Shown here in pieces: positions 22,721-33,730 of a stretch of 64,000 nucleotides of DNA (position 1 is its first letter; each line of letters begins with the position of its first letter). The notes under the pieces were generated by a model that made no database searches, was not told the DNA's origin, and worked only from the letters and a program-made list of their open reading frames with translations. The stretch spans positions 1,860,001 through 1,924,000 of the forward strand of contig JACAAK010000011.1 in NCBI GenBank assembly GCA_025093985.1. Direction: 5' to 3'. Source of the stretch: Calvatia gigantea. Taxonomy: Eukaryota > Basidiomycota > Agaricomycetes > Agaricales > Lycoperdaceae. A program made the translations under genes and the position numbers.

Positions 22721-24979
22721 ATGACGGTGAAGGTTTTACCAAACACAGCCTTGGACAACGCAACAGATCCATTGGCGACGGTCCTTGCCCCTCCTCCATT
22801 TGAGACAGATGAAGAACGCAAGGAGAGACTGGAGCAGGAGCAGGAAGCTAAGCGCATTTCTGACGTGATAGATGAGGAGTTAGACAAAGAGAGAAAGGCG
22901 GAGAAACCTATGAAAATCCTCCTTCTTGGTGTGTCGCTCAGCGGATGCCTTAAAAATCGCTCTTTAACCGGACAGTGATGTAGGTCAGAGCGAATCCGGT
23001 GCGTCGAGCTTCGCAGCGCCATATTTTGAACTTCAGGGTTTGACGCAATTAATAGGCAAATCCACGACTCTCAAGAGTAAGTTCTTAACATGAGGTCATA
23101 ACATCACTAACGACGGTACAATGATTAGATTTCCAGTTGATGCACGAACCTAAGGTAGGGATCAATATCGGGTTCCTGTCTCACCTTTGGTTCAAGGAAA
23201 TGTGCAGGCGTTTCAAAGAGAGCGAGCGTCTTGGAGAGCCATCATTCAACTCAACGTCGTCCAGTCGTTTCATCTTATCATGGATGCAATGGCGCAAGCC
23301 CAGCGAAGCACAACCGAAGACGTGGAACTTGGCGGCTCTCCAAAACAAATGCCCCCACTAACAACGGAACATCTCAGAATCAAGCAGCGCTTATCCCCTC
23401 TTCTCGAGATAGAAAAAAACCTGATACGGCAACTCTCACCTGTCAGCTCAAGGCGGAAGTCCCAAGATCACCCACGGCTCGCGCTTAACGAGATCGCAGT
23501 CAATTCTGCTACGTCATGGAAGGAGTGCTTCCAGAAGCTCATGAGGAATGGGCGAGAGAGCTTTGACAGTGAAGCGGCGGTGGATTGGGATGACCCCAAT
23601 GACCCTGGACGAGTGTTACACGCCTGCTCTGAAGATATGGTCCGGTTATGGAATGACCAAGTTATCCAAGAACTCCTAGTCAAACTAGGCCTTCACATGA
23701 GAGAACAAGGTGGCTTGTGCGTATCTGTGACAAAGATTCCTGCGTAATTTCGCTCACAATGTATGCTAGTTTCCTTGATGCTTTAGAGCGTGTCACGATG
23801 CCGCGATATCTGCCGAGTGACGGTAAGGTCACCCTGAGATGGCGTTACCGACGATCTAATAACTCTCAGATGACATCCTCCGAGCACGTCTAAAGACTAT
23901 GGGTACGACCTCCCCTTGCTCAACCTTTTTAGGCGTTGACCACGCGTAGGTGTGACTGAACATCATTTCACCATGAGGCAAAGTGAGTGTAAACCTTTTG
24001 TTGATGGCCGCCCAAACTAATCTCTGGCTGAAAGACGCGGGGTTTGGAAAGGATTGGCGTATCTATGACGTAGGTGGACAGCGTTCGCAGGTGAGTCCTT
24101 ATCATGCAAGCCGATTAGTCACAGTAGCTGATATTGATTCTTAAGAGAGGTTCGTAACTGACTAGCCTCTGTGTCATGGTTATTGATTCTACGTATCATT
24201 TCAACCAGCGGCATGGATTCCGTACTTTGATCATATGGATGCCATCATTTTCCTGGCTCCCATCAGGTCAGACAAATCTAGATTCTCCGTTGTTTCGGTG
24301 CAGAACTCACTGATGCTTAGTGCATTTGATCAAATGCTCGAGGAAGACTCGAAAATGAATCGCCTGGTTTGTCCTTTGGGCTCAGTGCCTCGGAATAAAC
24401 ATTGACCATCGCTCCAACAGCAAGACTCTGTTCAACTTTGGAAAGACATCGTTTCGAATGACCTGCTAAAAAATACCAACATTATTCTCTTCCTTAACAA
24501 GATAGATATCTTCCATGCAAAGTTGCGATCTGGTGTTCCGGTTCAGTGATTATGTCACTTCGTATGGTAGTCGCCCCAATAACTCTGAAGGCGTATCAAC
24601 CTGTGAGTGAATAGTCCGTGATCCTATGGTTTCTGAACACGTCTGTCGTTTGCAGATATGAAAAAGAAGTTCGGTACGTTATACGTTCGCGCCATCCCGC
24701 CTTATTTAGATATTGATTCCCTCGCTAGAGAGGATCTTGAAGACACATTCCAAAACATCGAGGGTCTTTTACTGTCATCTCACCACAGTCACTGTGAGTC
24801 TTAATACGTAAGATGAGCGGTAATGTCACTGACTTTGACCCATACATAGGACACGAAGTCCACGGTATATGTTCTCAGCAATTGTACGTGCACCCCAAAT
24901 CTCATGATATTGATCTGAGCTTTCGTTAGTGAAAGACATGTTGATACGCCAAAACCTTGCCAATTGCTATTTGACCTAA
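22721..24979 (+). pseudogene. Galpha subunit, upstream tandem copy, one frameshift
   Basis: Heterotrimeric G-protein alpha subunit. Seventeen exons: 22721-22928, 22984-22998, 23056-23076, 23129-23154, 23208-23716, 23770-23822, 23870-23902, 23950-23982, 24035-24090, 24146-24149, 24209-24266, 24321-24366, 24421-24602, 24656-24673, 24729-24793, 24850-24883, 24930-24979. Motifs: P-loop GQSESGKST spread over four exons, switch I RARLKTMGV, switch II DVGGQRSQ, NKID, and TVTDT in the TCAT place; the tail is LRQNLANCYLT-like. Exon 13 is 182 nt where the downstream copy has 181: one extra C near 24537 gives GTTCCGG and brings an early stop. Without it the product would be 469 residues. Larger than typical Galpha (about 355) through an enlarged helical domain in exon 5. 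No MGxxxS myristoylation start. Confidence 0.85.
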
Positions 24980-25837
24980 TGATAACAATCTATCTATCAC
25001 CTCATTCTTACGACACTTGCTTCACATTGTACTATAGCAAGACGTTATCGGGTCTACGCTGTTACGTGACCAGTCTTTGGAATGCCTGAAGAGAAAAGGA
25101 TTCTACTGAAGTTTTGCTGTGCCTCCCGCGAGCCACCCCCACAAGGACCATGTAAGAGGGCAACAACCATGTTCTATTTCCCACACTGTCGGGCTAGACC
25201 ACAGCTCCCAAACTTATGTTTATCTCGGAACCTCCACTCCCGCCGTCAGACTGATTGGAAAAACCATCGGGATATACCTAACCCGCGAAAATCTGACGGA
25301 AGGACGCATACCACGTCGTTGATGATCGTCGCAGCGCGTTGATGAAAATAGGTTTTAAGTTTAGGCAGTTTGGTTTGTTGCTTGTTTATCTATTTGGCCC
25401 CGCAGGTCATTACGTATCTTCCGCCTGCATTGTAAGGGAAATGGATGGATGTTGTAAAATTTGTCAATTGCTTCTTGAAATGCCAGGGCGAGTGTTTGTG
25501 TTGGGACATCAGTTCTCTGAGGCAACTTTGTGAAGAAATTTTCGGCAAAGGAGCTCCTCGATCACGGCACAAAACTAGCCATTGGGTGGCTGTGGAGAGC
25601 GGTTGTAATTTCTCCAGTGCACATATTTAACCAGAGCGTTAGGGCGGACCAATGAGAAGTCATCCAACTGCTTCTTTGCCCTGGACTCCGTATATATCGG
25701 GCTCATTGACCATATAATTGTGTTCCCGCTTACTGTTATTTCAAGAACGAAGAGTTGAACAGTGGGAAAGTTTCGCGGATTAATTTGAAAGGTTGATATG
25801 CCGCGACACACCGATAATCCGATAATCGGTTCTGAAT
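24980..25837. other. Spacer between the Galpha copies
   Basis: No gene recognised. It separates the tandem copies together with the TIR element at 25838-26192. Just left of that element ccgataatccgataatcgg repeats a short phrase. Confidence 0.4.
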
Positions 25838-26192
25838 AGGACCCCCGAAAATTGGGGGGGACCCCTGATCAAATCCGGATAAGAATTGGGAAATCTCCCC
25901 GCCTAAAAATTGAAAATTTTCGGCTGAAACCCTAGTAGAGTTTCCAGATAAAACATTGGGTTTACGAGGGGGGCTTGATCAAATCCGGATAAAAAACCTT
26001 GCAGACGGCAGTCGGGAGCGGTCCAGAGCGGTCCCACTTCCAGACTGCCGCATTAAGCGCAGAAACGCTTGACCCCTGGTGCAAAGTCCCGATAAAAAGG
26101 GGGGCCCGGAGGCCACTGATTTTTTTCCGGATAAGAATCGCAAAAAGCCCAAATCTCGAATCAGGGATCCCCCCTATATATTCGGGGGTCCT
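25838..26192. mobile_element. 355-bp non-autonomous element with terminal inverted repeats (MITE-like)
   Basis: The left end AGGACCCCCGAA is exactly inverted at the right end TTCGGGGGTCCT. The inner parts stay roughly symmetric (TGGGGGG against CCCCCC). Inside, a phrase of the type TGATCAAATCCGGATAA occurs at about 25867 and 25977, with a shorter echo CCGGATAAGAAT near 26126. No coding capacity for a transposase, and no clear target-site duplication is visible. A short internally deleted DNA transposon fits best. Confidence 0.65.
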
Positions 26193-26856
26193 TTCCTAAC
26201 CCGTGACGTTTTGGCGCAGCCTCCAGTGGTCCCGACAAACAGCGACAGATTGAAATGCGAACGATCCCCATCTGAGTGTTGGGATCTGGTTTGGAAAGTC
26301 CTATCGTATACACTTGGTATCATGTGATCTCTGACTTTATGGGGCGTTAGCCGCCGTTGCGCCGTTTCCCTGCTTGGTGGAGTGGTTATTCGGTGGACAA
26401 CGCTCACAAGACTTTGTACCTGAGCTAGGGTGACAGTTTCCCCGGTTCTTCATCCCGGCAATGTATTTGAATGTATTGCATTCGGCGTTCAAATCAATGG
26501 TTGCCTGAATTAATTGAACGCCTTGGTCTTTCTAGACTACTCTGTGCACAAAATTCTCTTCGAGATTCCTCGTGTTTTGATACAATCTTTTCCGCTCGTT
26601 TCCAGTTTGCCACCCAATTTATTATAAGATCGCAGTGCACTTCTCCTCCCAAACCCGATTCAATCAATCCCTGTCGAAGTGTCAAACTTATTTGGCAAAA
26701 TACTGATTGGACACACTTAATCTTCGTCCTACTCAAATACATATATCCGGCATTTTTCGGTAGGTACTTAGTTTCCTTCCTTCCCTCCCTCGTGTGCCAA
26801 GTAACTCCCTCGCCTTTGATTCACTTGGTGCTTAAAGCTTGCTAGTAAAGGTTTTC
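26193..26856. other. Upstream region of the second Galpha gene
   Basis: No gene recognised. Pyrimidine-rich stretches at about 26730-26800 sit where a fungal promoter of the downstream Galpha gene would be. Confidence 0.35.
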
Positions 26857-29164
26857 ATGGCCCTTAGGTTACCGCAAGACCCTCTATCTGCGCTCACGGC
26901 ACCTTCGGAGTCCGAGACACCAGAGGAACGCAGTAAAAGGCTGGAAAAAGAGGAAGAAGCTAAGCGCGTTTCGACCGCCATCGATGATGAGTTAAATAGA
27001 GAGAGGAAGGCTCCAAAGCCAGTCAAAATCCTCCTCCTCGGTAAGCACTGTTGACACAGAGCCTAAACGTGTTGAATAATTTCGTCGAACGTAGGTCAGA
27101 GCGAGTCCGGTACGTCTCCAGATAGCCCGCCAGTGATAATATTTGACGAAATGGAACAGGAAAATCTACAACGTTAAAAAGTGGGTTTGAACGTTACACT
27201 CAAGAACCGTAGGGTAACCTTTTTGAAGATTTCCAGCTTATGAATGATCCAAAGGTCCGTTCACCGACGCAACAGTCGCTGCGTCTTACGGCTATTTCTA
27301 AACAATAACCAAAAGGCATTCGCAAAGGAGCGCGTGTCGTGGAGGGCAGTCATCTACCTTAATATAGTCCGCTCCTTCCATCTCATCATGGATGTCATGG
27401 AACGGGTACAAAGAGGACTTCGGTCCATCGGAGAAGACGAAGGCGAGCTTCCAGAACTTCCAAACCTGACCGCGGAACACCTTAAGATTCAGCGACGCCT
27501 TAGCCCCCTACTTCACGTCGAAAACGCACTTATCAAGCAGCTTTCTCCGCCAAGCCCTACAGAGGCGGAGGACGCTTCATTGCAGGACCGTGATGGAAGG
27601 TCCTCACTGAAAGAGATAGCAGTAAACTCAGCCACGCAGTGGAAGGGTCGGTTCGGGCGTCTGGTCAAGGGTAGACGGTTACCCACCGACACAGAAGAAG
27701 AATTAGACTGGGACGATCTAGACGATACCAGCAGGCTTTTGCGTGCCTGTGCCGAGGACATGATTCAACTATGGAACGACCCCGTCATTCAGGAACTCCT
27801 GCACAAGCTCAAGATACGAATGGAGGACCACGCTGGCTTGTATGCCCTTCCCTCATTCTGCAAATTCTTGGCTCATTCAGGCGCCCCAGCTTCCTGGACT
27901 CGCTTGATCATGTTACCGCAGCTCGATATCTCCCCACTGATAGTAAGCGCGGTTCGCCGGGTCTGGTGCACTTCTGACTCCCGGCATATTTCCATAGATG
28001 ATATTTTGAAAGCGCGACTTAAAACAATAGGTATAATCTGGTTTATGTACTGAAGGTGAAGGTTGATCTTTAACTGTTAGGGGTGTCCGAGCACCGGATT
28101 TGGGTGAAGACCAGTACGTCCTAATAGTGTCCTTGTTTCATTTTCTAATCCCCCTCCCCCCTGCGAAGGCACAGGGATTGGAAGGGACTGGCGGATATAC
28201 GACGTAGGTGGTCACAGATCTCAGGTACGTTGTTCTTGCAACTTCGGTGGAGTTGAATGCTGAAACACCTCGTCGTTAGAGAGGCATGTCCTTTTGGTCA
28301 AACGGTTAGAAATAGCGCTAATTCTTCCTCTTTGCTCCTCTTTCTTCACAGCGGCATGGGTCCCGTACTTCGATGATGTGGATGCTATCATCTTCTTGGC
28401 ACCCATTAGGTATAATTCGTGACATGTTTCCAAAGCACCCGATCGTATTTTGCTGACTGATACAACCTTATATATAGCGCTTTTGACCAAAAGTTGGAGG
28501 AAGATCCAAAAGTAAACAGGCTTGTTCGTAAATCAAAGGTATTCGGTACTAGACGGTTGAAACTGATGGCATACCACTTTCCACGATTGACAGTTAGATT
28601 CCTTCCAGCTGTGGGTGGGCCTCGTCTCGAACGAGCTCCTGAGTCGCACGAACATCATCCTCTTTCTCAACAAGTTCGACATTTTCCAAACTAAAATTCG
28701 AGCTGGTGTTCGTTTCGCGAGTTTTGTTACTTCGTACAAGGATCGCCCCAACAATGTTGACAGCACTTCGGATTGTATGCATTTTCCAGTAAATAGCGCG
28801 GCACAAGTTGACATTCCTTTTTTAGACATTCGGAAGAAATTTGGTGTGTTTGTTTCTTGGATGTCCCGAGATTCTTGTAACTTGGCTGATTGATCTCCGC
28901 AGCGGTATTGATGAAGGGTAATTCGAAATTACCAAGAATTTTTTATTGCCATTTTACGACCGTAACTGTAAGACCAACCCCGTATCCGAGACCGCGGAAG
29001 CTGACGTGGGCCTGCCCCGTAGGATACGAGGTCTACTAAGTACACCCTATCAAACTGTAGGTCTTCTCTCTCGTAACTCATACACAACGTACATGGTATA
29101 ACTTGCTGCCACAGTACAGGATATGTTGATGCGCCAAAACCTTGCTGATTGCAATCTGACTTGA
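26857..29164 (+). CDS. Galpha subunit, downstream tandem copy, Gln-to-His in switch II
   Basis: Intact Galpha gene, 469 residues. Seventeen exons: 26857-27040, 27095-27109, 27160-27180, 27229-27254, 27316-27839, 27881-27942, 27998-28030, 28081-28113, 28169-28224, 28280-28283, 28352-28409, 28478-28523, 28594-28774, 28826-28843, 28903-28967, 29023-29056, 29115-29164. Fifteen of 17 exon lengths equal those of the upstream copy apart from exons 1, 5 and 6 differing slightly and exon 13 lacking the extra base. P-loop GQSESGKST and NKFD are normal. Switch II reads DVGGHRSQ: the Gln that positions the attacking water in GTP hydrolysis is His (codon CAC), which suggests slow hydrolysis. No N-myristoylation start. 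Exon 10 is four bases long and is followed by a GC-AG intron. I chose the ATG at 26857; a TTG at 26839 is less likely. Confidence 0.9.
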
Positions 29165-29534
29165 CCTTTAACTATTTAGTACATATCTTTGTTTATTCCG
29201 CGGTGAAACGCCGCCATCGTTGTATCTTGCAACTTATTTATATACTCGGTATTCTATGTATCTGGACTGGATGCTATTTTGATCTGGAGGATTGATCCAG
29301 AATGTGATCAACGACAACAGTTCGTGTGAATGTTTTTTTCTGTAACCAACCCCATGATCATGGTCTCCAAGGAAAGCCGTGAAGCCGGTCGGGGCTTGTC
29401 TCTAGTGACACCTATGACACCCTGGAACATTGTGATGACATGAGTCCAGCTGAGTACATGGACGCGAGTGCGATCATTGTCCACGCAGCTGGTCTCCAAA
29501 GACCTATTCCCCGCGGAAACAGGAGTGAGAGTCG
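29165..29534. other. Convergent spacer
   Basis: Between the end of the second Galpha gene (+) and the end of the RRG7-like gene (-). No gene recognised; probably 3' untranslated sequence of both. Confidence 0.4.
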
Positions 29535-30302
29535 TTACGCCTCGGAGGGGATCCAACTAGATAACTTTGACTCCCGCCACCAGAGACCTGGTCGGTTGTG
29601 GCCCTTGATAGATCTCTCCCACCGGATTCCCATTTGCCCACCCAAAAGACCTTGGTCCCCAGCAAGCGCGGGATTCCATATCGCGGTGCCCAATTGGCCC
29701 TTTGTCGATGATAATGTATGAACCTCATCTTCTGGGGGTAGATAAAGCAAAAGTAGAGGGATAGAAGAGGATTGTGCGTGAAGAATGGTGGCTTTTGTAA
29801 AAGGGGATTCTGAGATGAAGAGACCGAGAGAGGAGATATGTTTGGGTTGGGCGATACGGGGACTCCCATGAGTAGATTCCTGTATATCAACGCTTCCCGA
29901 GTCAGTCCTTTCTTCTGGATTGGCCGAAATATGGAAACGGTGTAAGACGCCTTCGAGTTCGCGAATGTACTTTGGGCCGACTTTCTTTTTTTCCGCTTTA
30001 CACTGAGCAATGACGCGAATCCGTCGACGTTGATGCGCCGGTGACCCGCCTTCTACATAGGGGATCCACCACCAGCCCACCATGTCTATTCCTCCATCTC
30101 CTTTGCCTCCGACGCGTCTTAGAGACATTGACAAATGTTGTTCGAGCAAAGTGATGGATCGATTTTCGAAATGGGTACCGCGGTGGACCGCCGAGCGGAG
30201 TGCATTGGGCGCGTTCGTAGAATTATGTCTTGTGAACTTAGTAGACTTCAGAGTCGAATTTGGGGACGGTTTAAGAAGAAACTGCGAACGCAACGAAAAC
30301 AT
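29535..30302 (-). CDS. RRG7-like mitochondrial protein (DUF2034, PD-(D/E)XK nuclease fold)
   Basis: Resembles yeast Rrg7 (required for respiratory growth), a mitochondrial protein of restriction-endonuclease-like fold with unclear function. Single exon of 255 codons from the ATG at 30302. Residues 1-28 (MFSLRSQFLLKPSP..) are basic and Ser/Thr-rich, as in a mitochondrial targeting peptide; an ATG 60 bases further upstream would hide it. Core motifs are RGTHFENRSITLLEQHL, then GGKGDGGIDMVGWW with the catalytic Asp, and VIAQCKAEKKK, the Q-x-K element of PD-(D/E)XK enzymes. The second half (SLGLFISESPFTKAT) is the family's C-terminal part. It is divergent to the SDR gene with 319 bp between start codons, a likely shared promoter region. 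Confidence 0.8.
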   Translation of the reverse strand: MFSLRSQFLLKPSPNSTLKSTKFTRHNSTNAPNALRSAVHRGTHFENRSITLLEQHLSMSLRRVGGKGDGGIDMVGWWWIPYVEGGSPAHQRRRIRVIAQCKAEKKKVGPKYIRELEGVLHRFHISANPEERTDSGSVDIQESTHGSPRIAQPKHISSLGLFISESPFTKATILHAQSSSIPLLLLYLPPEDEVHTLSSTKGQLGTAIWNPALAGDQGLLGGQMGIRWERSIKGHNRPGLWWRESKLSSWIPSEA

Positions 30303-30621
30303 TGGACGTGCCAAGCGAAGCGAAGTTGATGGATATTTATTCCAGGGTTTCGATCCGATCAATTCTCACGAAATTTCCGACTATTTCTCTTTGTACTCGG
30401 TGACGAACTGGAAGCTTCTAACAAAAGCCTCACACAACTCCAGAACACTTAGCATTGCTCAGATGTTGGTTTTCTTGACGCCAAATTAGCAGGAAATGCG
30501 AAGATATTCCGTCATCGCTCTCCTGGCACGTGCGAAGTCGTTTGTCAGGACACGGGTATTGAAGATGCCGGGCTGAGAAGTTAAAAGCGCTTCGCTCAAC
30601 TCTCCATCAGGTGAAATAACA

Positions 30622-32023
30622 ATGGCCGCTAGTAAGTAAAGATACGAAGTTTCACTTCATCTGGTCTGACGTTCGCACAACAGACCTCTCTATCTCTTCT
30701 CTCTTCAAGGTCAAGGGCAAAACTGGTGTGTAAATTCCCGCAAGTTATTTGATACTCAAGTAATGGCTATGGCATTTAGTCCTCGTCACTGGGGGTGGTT
30801 CTGGTATTGGAAAGATGATGGCGACTGGCTTCGCTCAGAATGGTGCCAACGTGTACATTGCAGCGAGGAAAGAGAAACAACTTCAAGAGGTTCGCTCCTA
30901 GCCACCTTTGACCGAGCGAATAACTATACTGATGATAGTAAACAGGCTGTTGCAGACATCAAGAAGTTGGCTACCGGGAAGGTTGATTATATCGTAGCCA
31001 ACGTCGGTGTACGTTGAATCAGACTCGATTATCACGAATCCGCCATTAAAAACCTGGTTATAGTCGAAGGCCGGGTGTGACGCCCTGATAAAGGAGTTCC
31101 GCACACGCGAATCGAAACTCCATGTCCTTGTCAATAACTCAGGTGTCACCTGGGGTGGACCTTACAATGATTTTCCTGAAGAGAAAGGTTGGGACAATAT
31201 TTTCAATGTTAACGTCAAGTCCATCTTTTACAGTACGTGCTGCCTGAGCCGTCCTCTTATCATCTTCTGATTAAGACTCACTATAGTGACCGCTGGGTAC
31301 ATATTAGCATCGTCTCATCATTTAATTATTTCTGGTTGACGCAATACGCAGCTTGACCGACCTCCTCTCAGAAGATGCTACAAACGTTGATCCTGGTCGT
31401 GTGATCAATATCTCCTCCACCGCCTCAGTTGATCCTACATGTGAGGGCCCTCTTAGCGGTGCTGGTAACGGTACATGGAGTTGTATGTATCACCAAGTTT
31501 CTCACAACCGCTCTCCCTAACTGAACCTATCACCTTTAGATCAACCGAGCAAAGCAGCTGGTAGCGTCCCCTCTCCTGTACTGTTTTCTCTCTCTGCTCA
31601 ATATTGACTTTTAAGTGAACCATCTCACTTCGGCCCTCGCACTTAAACTCGCACCACAGCAGATCACGTAAGTCTCCTTCCACCCCCATCCCCCATCACA
31701 TTTCACGAGAGCTGACATTGGCGACAGTGTCAACGCCATTTTACCTGGGTATGCAACCACCATTTCCACGAGCGGCTTATTGACCACCACTATCCAGCGT
31801 TTTCCCTAGTAAAATGACCGCATTTGGTCTTCGCCAAGCAGGTGAAGAAGTCTTCAATGCTAACCAGCCCACTGGTCGCTTTGGCAAGCCAGAGGATATC
31901 GCTGGTTTAGCATTATTCTTGGCCTCGCCCGCATCCGCACACGTTACTGGTACACACACGATTATCGATGGTGGGTCTAGATACCGGAGTAGGCGCCCTA
32001 CTACGGCTGCTGCCAAGTTGTAG
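30622..32023 (+). CDS. Short-chain dehydrogenase/reductase (SDR), 11 exons
   Basis: NAD(P)-dependent oxidoreductase of the classical SDR family; substrate unknown. Exons 30622-30631, 30684-30725, 30780-30889, 30946-31008, 31064-31232, 31287-31296, 31352-31482, 31540-31560, 31616-31667, 31728-31748, 31798-32023 join in frame to 284 residues. Motifs are VTGGGSGIG (cofactor loop), LVNNSG (NNAG place), INISSTAS (catalytic Ser) and YQPSK (catalytic YxxxK). The C-terminal FGKPEDIAGLALFLASP and VTGTHTIIDGG are typical. Exon 6 is 10 nt long. No targeting signal at either end, so probably cytosolic. It ends convergent to the ribosome recycling factor gene. Confidence 0.9.
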
Positions 32024-32442
32024 CCTGTAGATATCGAGGAACACCACCCTGTTTCTTTTGAGTGTCACGTGAACTTCAGATTGCTGAAAAATAATATGCC
32101 TGGGAGACCCTGGACAGTCTGGGATGCCGGGAGTAATCAAAAGTGTCAAAAAGCTAGTAGCCGAACGCCCATCCACCTATCTATGGAATGCATTCCGCCA
32201 AACTAAATTTGAGTCATTCAAACCAGGGTGTTGATATCACGATCTGCGGTGGGCCCAGTGGGTGGGCTTTGGAATTGTCCTGATATCCGGTTACGGCGAG
32301 GACTACAATGTGTCCTTGTACGCGGCAACGGGCTTGCAGAACCCGAAGGGAATCATTCAGCGCACCCAGGTAAGACAGAATGCACCAGGGGATGAATAGA
32401 ATTAAGGTGGTGATACACAAACGCCATAGATTAGGTATAATA

Positions 32443-33331
32443 TTATTTTGAAGCACCCGTAGCCTTCTGGAGGGACGCAAGAATAGCATCGACTTCGGCA
32501 ATATGCCTGTCTGTAAGTTTTTGGAACTGTAAAGACGTATGAGGCCAGATTATATTAAAGAGCGTTTCAAGACACCAACCTCCTCCTGCTCAACGGAGTG
32601 TTTCTCGTATTTTCCGCGTTTTAGACTCGTCTGGTGTTGTTTGCGGATCTGAACACGGATCTCTTCGGCTTTGCGTTTCGCAATATTGAACAGTTCTTTG
32701 CGGGCGTCTACTGTGGGTCTTCAGGCAGTTAGGTTAAAGTAAGCCCCACCCGAGAAATCACAAACTTGGGTATAGGAATCTTAATTGTTCGCTCATCTTG
32801 TCGATGCGGAACTACCCCTGGGATTCCCGAGTCATACAGCGCCTTTTCAACCAGCTTCATACTCTACTTAGAGTATGTCAATAACCCAATTACAATGAGA
32901 GAACAGATGCCACCCACCTTTTCGTCAAATAATGTCACCAGAAGGACGGATCCATCTCGCACACCAACAGTCGAAATTTCTTCCAGTCTGTGCTCCCCAT
33001 CACTCAACTTGACGCGTACAGGCGACAGCAAAGCAGGAGTAACGCGTCCACTTGCGCGGGTCTCAAACCCTTGGCATTCTTTGCGGAACCATTCAGCTGC
33101 CATCTTCATGGCTGTCTCCGCCTTCTTATATTCTGCCAATGCAGCCTCATCAGTGATGGGTTGCTGAGATCCCGGGACGAGTTTAGCAGTCGACTTCGTC
33201 TTGCCCTTGGTTGCATATGGCCGTAGTGTTAATGTAGGTCGGGGAACAAAAAGACGGGCGGGCGTCGTCCTTGTAAGCAATGTTGTTGAAGATAGGAAGC
33301 GACTTCGAAGAGCAAGCCGGAGCAACGACAT
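32443..33331 (-). CDS. RRF1: Mitochondrial ribosome recycling factor
   Basis: Splits mitochondrial ribosomes from mRNA after termination. Minus-strand exons 32918-33331, 32766-32863, 32580-32718 and 32443-32526 join to 244 residues. The N-terminus (MSLLRLALRSRFLSSTTLL) is an Arg/Ser/Leu-rich mitochondrial presequence extending to about residue 40. The RRF core shows RASGRVTPALLSPV, the PHRQDERTIKIPIP loop, the IRVQIRKQHQTSLKR helix and the closing HIAEVDAILASL. The last intron but one is settled by codon phase (acceptor CTGAAG before ACCCACAG, giving PKPTVDARKE). Four exons, no frameshift. Divergent from the methyltransferase-like gene, 399 bp between starts. Confidence 0.93.
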
Positions 33332-33730
33332 AACAATATGGGTTTTAACGGGAAGACACAGCCAGGATTCGGAGTCGGAGAATTGGCAGGACTCTGGACC
33401 GAAATTTCTTCGTTGATTGTTGGCGGCTCTGCCGCAATCACGTGTCTCCCAGTGATCTCCACAATCCATTGCAAATATATTGTATCGGTAACGACAGTAA
33501 GGCTCGGTAAGCTTACTTATAAAAGGCTAGGGGAACCCGAAAGCCGAGTCCCAACGAACCACAGTTGTCTACGAAAATCCGAAAGAATAGTGGAGTCGGC
33601 TGACCCACCGGCTAACTAAATATTCCAATACTTATATCCCCTGATTCGAGTCTTTGCCTCTCTCCTGTGAAGTCGGGGTTTACATTGTCATCTCGCTACC
33701 CACACCTATATTCACCCAGAGCCCGACATT
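33332..33730. promoter_or_regulatory. Divergent promoter region
   Basis: About 400 bp between the start codons of the ribosome recycling factor (-) and the methyltransferase-like gene (+). No coding sequence; expected to hold both promoters. No specific box is certain. Confidence 0.4.
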
